Translations under genes and position numbers: made by a program
Assembly (NCBI GenBank): GCA_002352135.1
Contig: DEHW01000040.1
Coordinates: 1-10,648 of the forward strand
DNA: 10,648 nucleotides
Origin: Lysobacterales bacterium UBA2790
Lineage (GTDB): Bacteria > Pseudomonadota > Gammaproteobacteria > Xanthomonadales > Xanthomonadaceae
Reading direction: 5' to 3'
Part shown: positions 1-6,854 of the stretch, one piece after another
Layout of the letters: each line of letters begins with the position of its first letter
How positions within the stretch are numbered: position 1 is the stretch's first letter
Notes under the pieces: model-generated
Seen by the model: the letters and a program-made list of their open reading frames with translations, nothing else
What the model was told of the DNA's origin: nothing
Database searches by the model: none

Positions 1-338
1 AGGAACCCGGCGTAGACGATGTCCTGCGCGCCGAGGCTCGGCGCGACCATCGGTACCGGTGTGGCAACGGATGCGGGGCGTGCGGGCGCTTCTTGCTGTG
101 GCGTCGCCGCTGGCAGCGCAGGAGGAGCTACTGCGGTCGGCGGTGCGACGATGACGATTCCCAACTCCTGGCGGACTTCCTCCAGGCCGACCCACGTTGG
201 CAGGCCGTCACGCCAGACCAGCGTGGCGGCGGTCAGACGGCCAAGCCGGAAATGTCCCGCCACAATTTGCGCAGTGACCGGCCCCTGCTGCTGGCCCTGA
301 GCGTCGACGTAGTACCAGATCGCATCCGGATGGCTCAT
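1..338 (-). CDS. GYF_2-domain protein, probable RDD-family membrane protein (N-terminal part, cut by left edge)
   Basis: The minus strand is open from an ATG at 338 to the window edge, giving 112 residues with no stop. Residues 7-55 form a GYF_2 (DUF4339) domain: an initial WYYVDAQG, the QQGP turn around 17-20, and the late tryptophan motif VWRDGLPTW at 41-49. GYF_2 domains are thought to bind peptides and often sit at the N-terminus of bacterial membrane proteins. Residues about 64-100 are a linker rich in Pro, Ala and Gln. The last visible residues, DIVYAGF, look like the start of an RDD domain, whose first helix often follows YAGFWxR or similar, so an RDD membrane protein is my best guess for the missing part. 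The gene lies 64 bases after smg on the same strand and may be the end of that operon. The ribosome binding site is weak. The GYF_2 call is firm; the RDD call is inference. Confidence 0.8.
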   Translation of the reverse strand, partial: MSHPDAIWYYVDAQGQQQGPVTAQIVAGHFRLGRLTAATLVWRDGLPTWVGLEEVRQELGIVIVAPPTAVAPPALPAATPQQEAPARPASVATPVPMVAPSLGAQDIVYAGF

Positions 339-402
339 GTCTGAGTCTCTGTTGACGGATTCAGGAAATCACCGGCATCAATCCGCATCGTCAAGCAACC
401 TG

Positions 403-882
403 TCAATGCGTGGCCAGCGGATCGGCCGCGAACATATGGCTTTCCATCCAGGCGAAGGCGGCTTCTGTGCCTGGCTGGTTGAACAGCACCATCAGGACGA
501 CCCACTTGAGGTCTTCCAGATCCACTTCGGGCTGATCCAGCGCCATGATGCGGTCGATGACGCGCTCGCGCTGCTGCGGGTCCAACACGCCGTTCTGCTC
601 AAGAAACATCAGGAAGCCGCGGCACTCGGCATCCAGTCGAGTCTGCTCATGGGTGGAGTAGACACGGATCGGGCCCTGCTCGGTCGGTGGAACCGACAGC
701 TCGGGGTGCTCAAGCGCGCGCAAGTCTTCCAGCCAGACGAAGGCCTTGCTAATCTCGGCAGGACTGAATCCCGCCTGCAGCAAGCCAGCCTGCATCGAAT
801 CGCGGTCACGCACGGCGTCCGGGTCGGCATAGAAGTAGTTTTCGAACAAGTACAGCAGAACGTCCAGCACAGTCTCTTTCAT
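403..882 (-). CDS. smg: Smg family protein (DUF494)
   Basis: This 159-residue protein starts [17 protein letters not shown], the typical N-terminus of the Smg/DUF494 family, and ends at a TGA at 403-405. The family is about 150-160 residues long, so the gene is full length. The reading frame extends 10 codons further upstream, but the internal ATG at 882 has GGAGG at 887-891 and matches the family start, so I use it. The protein looks soluble and alpha-helical and acidic, with no signal peptide or membrane segment; a helix rich in hydrophobic and acidic residues ([18 protein letters not shown]) lies near the C-terminus. Smg has no established biochemical function. It is commonly found next to dprA (smf), as here, 51 bases after dprA on the same strand, which suggests cotranscription but does not by itself prove a role in DNA uptake. 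Confidence 0.93.
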   Translation of the reverse strand: MKETVLDVLLYLFENYFYADPDAVRDRDSMQAGLLQAGFSPAEISKAFVWLEDLRALEHPELSVPPTEQGPIRVYSTHEQTRLDAECRGFLMFLEQNGVLDPQQRERVIDRIMALDQPEVDLEDLKWVVLMVLFNQPGTEAAFAWMESHMFAADPLATH

Positions 883-886
883 CCAT

Positions 887-891
887 CCTCC
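887..891 (-). promoter_or_regulatory. Shine-Dalgarno site that sets the smg start
   Basis: On the minus strand GGAGG lies four bases before the ATG at 882. It decides between this start and the upstream in-frame start at 912, which has no comparable site. A second ATG in another frame (886-884) overlaps the spacer but opens no family-like protein. Confidence 0.7.
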
Positions 892-933
892 AACGCGCTG
901 GGCGAGGCACATCAGACTGCATCAGTGGGACGA

Positions 934-2058
934 TCAGGTCATACGGAGCGAGTAGCGGCCATGCGAAGCTTGCACAATGCCTTCCAGCTCCAGCAAAAGC
1001 AGCATGGAGGATAGGGCGGCGACGGTCAACCCGCTGCGCTCGGCCAAAGCGTCCAATGCCACCGGATCGTGTCCCAGCGCCGCGCGCAGACGCTGATAGT
1101 CCGGATCGCCAACTGGCGCGTTCAGGGTGTCGGCGGAAGGCGATTCATCAAGGCCATGCAAGCGCCGTTGCAAGCTGGCACCGAGTCGCTGCGCTGCCGG
1201 CGCGATCGCGTCCAGCACTTCCTGTACATGCTCGATCAACAGCGCGCCCTCGCGAATCAACTGATGGCAGCCACGCGCCATGGGATTGTGGATCGAACCC
1301 GGAATGGCAAACACCTCGCGTCCGAGTTCGCTGGCCTGGCGCGCGGTGATCAGGGCGCCACTCTTCAACGCCGCCTCGACGACCAAAGTGCCCAGACTCA
1401 AGCCCGCGATGATCCGGTTGCGACGCGGAAAATGATCGGGTCGCGCACCGGTGCCCGGGCACAACTCACTGACGATGCAACCCTGCTTCGCAACCTGCTC
1501 GGCAAGGCGTCGATTGCGTGCGGGATACACGACATCCGGCCCCGTGCCGACGACGGCGATGGTCGGCTGTCCGGCATCGAGTGCGGCGCGGTGGGCTTCG
1601 GTGTCGACGCCATCGGCCAGACCACTGGTGACGCACAGATCGGCCTCAGCTAGGGCGTGGGCAAAGGCGCGTGCGTTGTCTGCACCGCCCGCACTGGGAT
1701 TGCGACTACCGACCACGGCGACCTGCGCCCGCCATAGCAGGTGCGGATCGCCCTGCACGAACAGCGCCGCTGGCGCAGCGCTCGTTTCGCACAGCAGACT
1801 CGGGTAGTCCTCACTGCCCCAGGTCAACAGATGATTGTGGGATTCGGACAACCACGCGCGGTCGCGCGCCAGCGTCTGCGGGTCTGGTTGCTGGAGTGCA
1901 CGCCAAGCGTCGTCACTGAGACCGATGTTTTGCCGCTGCGCCGCGTCCAGTGCAAACAGCGCACTCAGGTCGGGCGATCGCTCAGCCACAGAACGCAAAA
2001 CGCGCGCCGGGATGGGCGCGCGCAATGCAATCAACCAGCGCTGTTGCGCCTCGGTCAC
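934..2058 (-). CDS. dprA: DNA-processing protein DprA (Smf)
   Basis: DprA binds incoming single-stranded DNA in natural transformation and loads RecA; it also occurs in bacteria not known to be competent. With a GTG start at 2058 the protein has 374 residues, normal for a gammaproteobacterial DprA. The Rossmann-like core spans about 83-290 and carries VVGSRNPS (115-122), TSGLADGVDTEAH (144-156), GTGPDVVYPARN (171-182), FPRRNRIIAGLS (210-221) and SGALITARQASELGR (233-247). A C-terminal winged helix (about 333-372) follows a variable linker. The start is uncertain: a GTG at 2106 would overlap the LysM gene by 43 bases, a TTG at 2067 overlaps its stop as TTGA, and GTG 2058 leaves a 5-base gap. 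None has a strong ribosome binding site; I chose 2058 because family members start only a few residues before the first helix. All signature residues are intact. Smg follows downstream. Confidence 0.95.
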   Translation of the reverse strand: MTEAQQRWLIALRAPIPARVLRSVAERSPDLSALFALDAAQRQNIGLSDDAWRALQQPDPQTLARDRAWLSESHNHLLTWGSEDYPSLLCETSAAPAALFVQGDPHLLWRAQVAVVGSRNPSAGGADNARAFAHALAEADLCVTSGLADGVDTEAHRAALDAGQPTIAVVGTGPDVVYPARNRRLAEQVAKQGCIVSELCPGTGARPDHFPRRNRIIAGLSLGTLVVEAALKSGALITARQASELGREVFAIPGSIHNPMARGCHQLIREGALLIEHVQEVLDAIAPAAQRLGASLQRRLHGLDESPSADTLNAPVGDPDYQRLRAALGHDPVALDALAERSGLTVAALSSMLLLLELEGIVQASHGRYSLRMT

Positions 2059-2063
2059 GGCGA

Positions 2064-3221
2064 TCAAGGCAGCTCGACGGGCGCCTTGGCGATGTTGTCC
2101 GTCCACACCGGACGAACACCGTCCATGACCAAGCCATAGCTGACCTTGTCGAAGGTGCGGAAGATCATCACGTGGCCGACAAACTCGTCCGGCAGTTTCA
2201 CCTTGTTGTCGGCCGCACCCAATCGGGTGCGATAGGCGATGTCATCGCGGACCATTTCACCTTCGCCCCACAGCGAGTAGACCTGACCGTTCTCCACGCC
2301 TTCTCGCACGCCCGCCGAAAGGGCGACGACATCACGCGGTCCACCAACACGATGATAATCGGTGACCGCCAGAACACGCATATCGGCCGGCACCGACTTC
2401 GGCGCGTGCGGGGTGAAATGCAGGTCATAGGCGGGTGACAGAATCGGCATCAGGACGTCGCCCTGTTTGATCTCGATACCCTCATCATCGATCAACAGGG
2501 TGGCCGGATCGCCGCCGACCGTAATCTGCCCGGTGGCGATATCGGCCATTTCCCAACCCAAGGTGTCGAAATGCTTTTCGGGCATCACGTAGTAGGCCCA
2601 GGCATTCTTGATCGAGTGGAACTGGGTGCCCTTGTCGCGATTCCACGCTTCGCCAATACGCCGTGGCGCGCCAATCACCGGATGGGTGACTTTGGCGAAC
2701 ATCACGCTGGGGCGTGCAATCGCCCAGCGCTGACCGGGTTCAAACTCGGCCCCGCGGACGTACACGACTTGACCGGAGGCACCACGCAGACGGTTCTCTT
2801 CGATCGCCAGAACGTAAGGCAGATCACGCGGCTCCTCGTCCAGCACGCGTCGACTGCGCAGGAAGGCTTCGACATCGCTGAGCGGTATGGTCGGAATCGC
2901 TTCCTCGCGACCACCGCGAATTTCGGGCCCGCTTCCACTCTCTGTGGTGAGGCGCGGGCGCCCGTTCAAGTACGCCAAGCTGATGACATCACCCGGATAG
3001 ATCAGGTGGGGATTCTCGATCTGCGGATTGGCCTGCCAGATTTCCGGCCAAAGCCAAGGCTGCTTGAGGAATCGAGCAGAGATGTCCCATAAGGTGTCAC
3101 CCTTTTGCACCACATAGGTGTCCGGGTGGTCTTCGCGCAACTCCTGGGCGAGCACACAGCTGGCAAAAGTCAGCGCAGCAGCAGCGAAAACTGAAAGCAT
3201 TTTTTTAAGCATGGCGGCCAT
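2064..3221 (-). CDS. tsaP: LysM-domain envelope protein, probable type IV pilus secretin-associated protein TsaP
   Basis: This 385-residue protein begins with a signal peptide (Lys-Lys, then a hydrophobic stretch ending SCVLA before QELRED, a good signal peptidase I site near residue 25). A LysM peptidoglycan-binding domain spans about 35-83 (YVVQKGDTLWDISARFL, then NPHLIYPGDVI). The remaining 300 residues look beta-rich and lack membrane segments. The same layout and the position between dprA and def match PA0020 of Pseudomonas aeruginosa, a TsaP family member; TsaP anchors the PilQ secretin ring to peptidoglycan through LysM. The assignment rests on layout and context, not on an alignment, so a generic LysM protein remains possible. 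The start is ATG 3221 or ATG 3212 (three residues shorter); AGG of the ribosome binding site is a little too close to the first and a little far from the second. An alternative lipobox at FASC is poorer than the signal peptidase I site. Confidence 0.8.
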   Translation of the reverse strand: MAAMLKKMLSVFAAAALTFASCVLAQELREDHPDTYVVQKGDTLWDISARFLKQPWLWPEIWQANPQIENPHLIYPGDVISLAYLNGRPRLTTESGSGPEIRGGREEAIPTIPLSDVEAFLRSRRVLDEEPRDLPYVLAIEENRLRGASGQVVYVRGAEFEPGQRWAIARPSVMFAKVTHPVIGAPRRIGEAWNRDKGTQFHSIKNAWAYYVMPEKHFDTLGWEMADIATGQITVGGDPATLLIDDEGIEIKQGDVLMPILSPAYDLHFTPHAPKSVPADMRVLAVTDYHRVGGPRDVVALSAGVREGVENGQVYSLWGEGEMVRDDIAYRTRLGAADNKVKLPDEFVGHVMIFRTFDKVSYGLVMDGVRPVWTDNIAKAPVELP

Positions 3222-3250
3222 CTACCTGATTTATCTAGCAGGTTGCTTGC

Positions 3251-3279
3251 ACTATAACGTATGCCGTCGAATTTGCGAA
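3251..3279 (-). promoter_or_regulatory. sigma70-type promoter for the tsaP-dprA-smg operon
   Basis: On the minus strand TTCGCA (3279-3274, four of six matches to the -35 consensus) is followed after exactly 17 bases by TATAGT (3256-3251, five of six matches to the -10 consensus). The predicted start of transcription near 3244 gives a leader of about 20-30 bases before the LysM gene's ATG. The spot is the AT-richest part of the divergent intergenic region, which supports the call. Confidence 0.6.
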
Positions 3280-3493
3280 AGCTTACATTTGACTGCGAGA
3301 GGCACGAAAACGTGGCCTGATTCACAGCTTGCCATTGGATTGGTTGCCGACCGAACAGACCACCCAAGACGCGACAAATGCCGACTGCCGCATCCGGTTC
3401 AGTCGATTGTTGCCGGAAAGTGCGGATAATCAACGCAATGACCATGCCCATGGCACGCCGAACCTGAGCGAGCCACCCCGAATCGAGCAAGAC

Positions 3494-4003
3494 ATGAGCC
3501 GCCTGACCATCCTTGAGTTTCCCGATCCACGATTGCGCAGCAAAGCGCGTCCGGTCACGACCGCAGATTTCACACCTGCGTTCCAGACCTTGCTCGACGA
3601 CATGTTCGAGACCATGTACGCCGCGCCAGGCATCGGCCTTGCCGCCAGTCAAGTTGATGTGCATCTGCGCTTCATGGTGATCGATATCTCGGAAGAGAAG
3701 AACGAGCCTCGCGTGTTCATCAATCCCGAGATCCTCTCCAAGGACGGTCAGACGACCTATCAGGAGGGCTGCCTGTCGGTGCCGGGCATCTTTGCCGACG
3801 TCAATCGTGCAGATCGCATTCGTGTGCGAGCGCTCGACCGCCATGGTGAACCCTACGAACTGGATGCCGATGGTCTGCTGGCGATCTGCATCCAACATGA
3901 AATGGATCATTTGGATGGCCGACTTTTCGTCGACTACCTGTCACCACTGAAGCGTGACCTGGTCAAGAAGCGACTCGCCAAGCAACGCCGTGGCGCCGCC
4001 TGA
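3494..4003 (+). CDS. def: Peptide deformylase
   Basis: Peptide deformylase removes the formyl group from the N-terminal methionine of nascent proteins at the ribosome exit; it is a metal (Fe2+ in vivo) hydrolase. The 169-residue product has all three family motifs: GIGLAASQ (46-53), EGCLS (91-95, with metal ligand Cys93) and QHEMDHLDG (134-142, with ligands His135 and His139 and catalytic Glu136). Length and start ([15 protein letters not shown]) match E. coli Def. The frame stays open upstream to a TTG at 3329, but that extension has no family resemblance; the ATG at 3494 has GAG six bases before it. It is the first gene of the plus-strand operon, 31 bases before fmt. The region 3222-3493 must hold its promoter; the only candidate I see is GATAAT at 3425-3430, with no clear -35, so I do not list it. 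Confidence 0.98.
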   Translation: MSRLTILEFPDPRLRSKARPVTTADFTPAFQTLLDDMFETMYAAPGIGLAASQVDVHLRFMVIDISEEKNEPRVFINPEILSKDGQTTYQEGCLSVPGIFADVNRADRIRVRALDRHGEPYELDADGLLAICIQHEMDHLDGRLFVDYLSPLKRDLVKKRLAKQRRGAA

Positions 4004-4034
4004 CCCGCATCCATCCAACGACGGAAATTCACGC

Positions 4035-4967
4035 ATGAGCTCACCCCTGCGCATCGTCTTCGCGGGCACGCCCGAATTTTCCCTGCCGCCACTGCAGCGT
4101 CTGATCGACGACGGTCTGAAGCCGGTTGCTGTCTACACCCAGCCGGATCGTCCCGCAGGACGCGGTCGGCAACTCACGCCCAGCCCGGTAAAGGCTCTGG
4201 CGCTGGCGCATGGCATCGAGGTCCGCCAGCCACTCAATTTCAAGAATCCAGCCGACAAGGAAGCACTGCGAGCGCTGCAGCCGGATATGATGATCGTGGT
4301 GGCCTACGGCCTGATCCTGCCGCAATCGGTGCTGGATATTCCGCGATACGGTTGTTGGAACCTGCATGCCTCCCTGCTGCCGCGCTGGCGCGGTGCCGCG
4401 CCGATTCAGCGTGCCATCGAAGCCGGGGATACCGAAACCGGCGTCTGCCTGATGCAGATGGAAAAGGGCCTGGACACCGGTCCAGTGCTGCTGCGCCGTC
4501 AACTCGACATCAGCGCACAGGAGACGGCGGGTGAGCTGCATGACCGCTTGGCCGCGCTGGGCGCGCAGGTCATGCACGACGGTCTGACCTTGCTGCGCAT
4601 CGGGCTGAAGCCGGTCGCGCAAGCACAACCCGAGCTTGGCGTGCGTTACGCGCACAAGCTGGAAAAGTCCGAAGCGCGCCTCGACCTGCAGCAGTCTGCG
4701 CAGGACTTGGCACGCCGCGTGCGCGCTTTTTCGCCCTGGCCGGTGGCGGAACTCGAATTGCAAGGCGAGCGCCTGCGTGTGCACCGCGCCGAAGCGCTGG
4801 ACGAGAATCACGGACAGTCGCCCGGGTACGTGCTGAAGGCGGATCGCGAGGGCATCGATCTGGCATGTGCTCAGGGTGTGTTGCGTTTGCTCGATGTACA
4901 GCGTGAGGGCGGCCGCGTGCAGCCGGTCGCGGACTATCTGAATGCGCGGCGGACACCACTGTCATGA
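4035..4967 (+). CDS. fmt: Methionyl-tRNA formyltransferase
   Basis: Fmt transfers a formyl group from 10-formyltetrahydrofolate to Met-tRNA(fMet) for translation initiation. The 310-residue product starts [15 protein letters not shown], the conserved N-terminus. The catalytic residues line up as Asn109 and His111 in [13 protein letters not shown] (108-120) and Asp147 in [15 protein letters not shown] is also the folate-binding loop. The N-terminal Rossmann formyltransferase domain covers about 5-185, and the C-terminal OB-like tRNA-binding domain about 205-305 with [11 protein letters not shown] (226-236). I chose the ATG at 4035 because it begins the conserved FAGTPEF region and has GGA upstream; the frame runs further 5' into def without likeness to the family. 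The stop overlaps the rsmB start as ATGA, suggesting translational coupling. Def, directly upstream, acts at the other end of the same formyl cycle. Confidence 0.98.
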   Translation: MSSPLRIVFAGTPEFSLPPLQRLIDDGLKPVAVYTQPDRPAGRGRQLTPSPVKALALAHGIEVRQPLNFKNPADKEALRALQPDMMIVVAYGLILPQSVLDIPRYGCWNLHASLLPRWRGAAPIQRAIEAGDTETGVCLMQMEKGLDTGPVLLRRQLDISAQETAGELHDRLAALGAQVMHDGLTLLRIGLKPVAQAQPELGVRYAHKLEKSEARLDLQQSAQDLARRVRAFSPWPVAELELQGERLRVHRAEALDENHGQSPGYVLKADREGIDLACAQGVLRLLDVQREGGRVQPVADYLNARRTPLS

Positions 4968-6307
4968 GTCCATCAACGCGAGTATCGCCAGCGCATCGAT
5001 TTCCACCCGGCGTCGCAGTGCGGCGCGCGGCGGCGACGGTGCTGTTGTCGGTGCGCGAGGGCAGCTCACTGAAGGCGGCACTACCGGGCGTACTCGGCGG
5101 GCTGGCCGATCCGCGTGATCGCGCACTATGCGAATCCCTGTGCTTTCACAGCCTGCGTCACTGGCGACGCTACGACGACTTGCTTTGCGCCTTGCTCGAC
5201 AAACCGCTGCCACCGGCAATGCGAGAGGTCTATGCGCTACTGCTGATCGGCCTGGCGCAACTCGATGCCTTGGGCTTGGCCGAACATGCGGCGGTGGCCG
5301 CGACGGTCGAAGCGGTGCGCGTCAAGCACCCGCGTCATGCCGGGCTTGCCAATGCCATCCTGCGACGTTTCTTGCGCGAACGGGATTCTCTGGCAGCTCG
5401 CTACAGCGCTGCACCCGCCTTGCGCTACAGCCATCCGGACTGGCTCTATCAACGCTTGGCCCAGGATTGGCCAGAGGACGTCCTCTCCATTCTGTCCAAC
5501 AACATCACCGAAGCACCGGTTTGGGTGCGCGTCAATCAATCCCGCGTCGAAGACACGGAAAAGTTGCGCACTGCCTGGCGTGCCCAAGGTGTCGAAAGTG
5601 AGGCGAGTCCCGAGCAGGCCCGTGCGCTGAAATTGATCGACAGCGGCCAGCCGATCCTGCTGGCGGGATGGGCGCAAGGCCACTTCGCGGTGCAGGATAT
5701 TTCCGTGCAGAACGCGGTTCGCGCACTGGATATTCAACCGGGACACCGGGTACTGGACGCCTGCGCCGCACCCGGAGGCAAGACCGTGCAGATGCATGAT
5801 CTCTGCCCGCAGGCAGACATTCTTGCGCTGGATGTCGATGCACGACGCGTGCGACGTATGGAAGATGCTTTCCGGCGGCAAGGCGTCAAAGTGGATCTGC
5901 GTGCCGTCGATGCGGCGCAAGTTTCGCAGTGGTGGGACGGTCAGCGATTCGAGCGCATCCTGATCGACGCACCCTGCAGCGGCACCGGCGTCATTCGGCG
6001 TCAGCCCGACATTCTGTTGCATCGACGCGAGTCCGATTTGCCTGCTTTGCTGCAGCGTCAGCGCGCATTGCTTGAGGCGCTGTGGCCTTTGCTGCAGGAA
6101 GGCGGCCGTTTGGTCTATGCCACGTGTTCAGTGCTGAAGGACGAAAACGCGCACCTTGTGGACGCCTTCCTCGCTGCGCATCCAGATGCGCAGAGCATTG
6201 CCTTGGACGCCAGCTTCGGACGCCCCAGCGGTGCGGGCTGGCAACGTCTGCCTGGTGAGGCCGAAGGCGACGGATTCTTCGTTGCCGCCCTGGGCAAGAA
6301 AGGCTGA
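4964..6307 (+). CDS. rsmB: 16S rRNA (cytosine-967-C5)-methyltransferase RsmB
   Basis: RsmB (Sun/Fmu) uses S-adenosylmethionine to make m5C967 in 16S rRNA. The product has 447 residues, close to the usual 430. Residues about 15-145 form the NusB-like RNA-binding domain and 240-445 the Rossmann methyltransferase. Visible motifs are [10 protein letters not shown] (265-274, SAM loop), LALDVD (287-292), [12 protein letters not shown] (335-346, motif IV with Cys338) and YATCSV (385-390, motif VI with the nucleophile Cys388), and the closing GDGFFVA. Both catalytic cysteines are present, so the enzyme should be active. The start is fixed by the ATGA overlap with fmt, and the N-terminal 15 residues before the NusB-like domain are a basic, Pro-rich extension. 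The DUF4390 gene follows after 10 bases. Confidence 0.97.
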   Translation: MSPSTRVSPAHRFPPGVAVRRAAATVLLSVREGSSLKAALPGVLGGLADPRDRALCESLCFHSLRHWRRYDDLLCALLDKPLPPAMREVYALLLIGLAQLDALGLAEHAAVAATVEAVRVKHPRHAGLANAILRRFLRERDSLAARYSAAPALRYSHPDWLYQRLAQDWPEDVLSILSNNITEAPVWVRVNQSRVEDTEKLRTAWRAQGVESEASPEQARALKLIDSGQPILLAGWAQGHFAVQDISVQNAVRALDIQPGHRVLDACAAPGGKTVQMHDLCPQADILALDVDARRVRRMEDAFRRQGVKVDLRAVDAAQVSQWWDGQRFERILIDAPCSGTGVIRRQPDILLHRRESDLPALLQRQRALLEALWPLLQEGGRLVYATCSVLKDENAHLVDAFLAAHPDAQSIALDASFGRPSGAGWQRLPGEAEGDGFFVAALGKKG

Positions 6308-6317
6308 GGCCTCGTCG

Positions 6318-6854
6318 ATGCGAGCGCTGATCTCCCGACTGGTCGCGCTTTGCTGCAGTCTTGCACTGTGCTTGCTGGGCTGCTCGGCTGCCACACCCGA
6401 ACGGGCCGAGATTCTGCACGCGCAGATCGGCGCGGATGGTGCACGTGAGACGCTGGAAGTCGAGCAGCACTTGCGCTTCTCCGCGATCATGTTGGAAGCG
6501 CTTTCCAACGGCATCGCCTTGCATCTACGTTACGAACTGGATGGCTGCGACGACCCGCAGGCACCGCGCGTGGTGCTGACGTACTCGCCTCTGACCGACG
6601 AATACGAACTGCAGCGCGTCGGTGCCGGTGAATCCAGTCAACGTCGTTTCGCGCGGCGCAGCGCCATGCTGGCCGCGCTGCGCCGCGTCCGTCTGCCCGT
6701 GACAGCGGGTAGTCGCGATTGTGCTGACAATGTGCGTGTCAGCTTTGATCTCGCCGCCTTACCGACACCGCTGCGCTTGCCTGCATTGATTGATCGCGCC
6801 GACTGGGCCTTGCAATCAGCGCCCTTTGCACTGCTGGAGGCGAACACACCATGA
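6318..6854 (+). CDS. DUF4390 domain protein, predicted lipoprotein
   Basis: The product has 178 residues. It opens with a short basic segment and a hydrophobic helix ending in the lipobox LLGC (19-22), so I predict lipidation at Cys22; Ser at +2 would favour outer-membrane sorting by the Lol rule. The remainder fits DUF4390: an N-terminal segment ending in MLEALSNGIALHL (58-70), the core SPLTDEYELQRV (90-101), a following FARRSAMLAAL helix (111-121), and DLAALPTPLRLPALI before DWALQSAPF. The function of DUF4390 is unknown. From memory it often sits between rsmB and ntrYX in Beta- and Gammaproteobacteria, and it does so here. The start at 6318 has GAGG eight bases upstream; a longer frame back into rsmB is a shadow. 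The stop overlaps the kinase start as ATGA, so the two proteins are probably made together, and a periplasmic role with the kinase is an inference from that. Confidence 0.85.
   Translation: MRALISRLVALCCSLALCLLGCSAATPERAEILHAQIGADGARETLEVEQHLRFSAIMLEALSNGIALHLRYELDGCDDPQAPRVVLTYSPLTDEYELQRVGAGESSQRRFARRSAMLAALRRVRLPVTAGSRDCADNVRVSFDLAALPTPLRLPALIDRADWALQSAPFALLEANTP

Noticed and set aside
339..402. Interrupted inverted repeat (CGGATT / AATCCG) between smg and the GYF_2 gene
   Set aside because: The stem is only 6 bp with a long loop and no T-run, so I do not call a terminator.
337..1014. 225-residue plus-strand frame opposite smg and the end of dprA
   Set aside because: It spans two genes and their spacer on the other strand, and the protein is of shadow-like composition (Gln, His and Arg rich).
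2571..3092. 173-residue plus-strand frame opposite the LysM gene
   Set aside because: It is a shadow of a gene with a signal peptide and LysM domain; no family likeness or ribosome binding site.
3182..3202. Lipobox-like FASC in the LysM protein's signal peptide
   Set aside because: Phe at the -3 position is poor for a lipobox, and the VLA site four residues later fits signal peptidase I better.
3329..3493. 55-residue N-terminal extension of peptide deformylase from a TTG
   Set aside because: The extension has no family likeness, and the ATG at 3494 gives the standard Def N-terminus and length.
3170..3910. 246-residue open frame on the minus strand across def and the intergenic region
   Set aside because: It is antisense to def, which has all its motifs, has no recognisable domain, and also runs through the LysM promoter and signal peptide region. 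It is an open frame by high GC content.
4041..4811. 256-residue minus-strand frame antisense to fmt (similarly 5237-6022 antisense to rsmB)
   Set aside because: Both face genes with intact catalytic motifs and contain no recognisable domain of their own.
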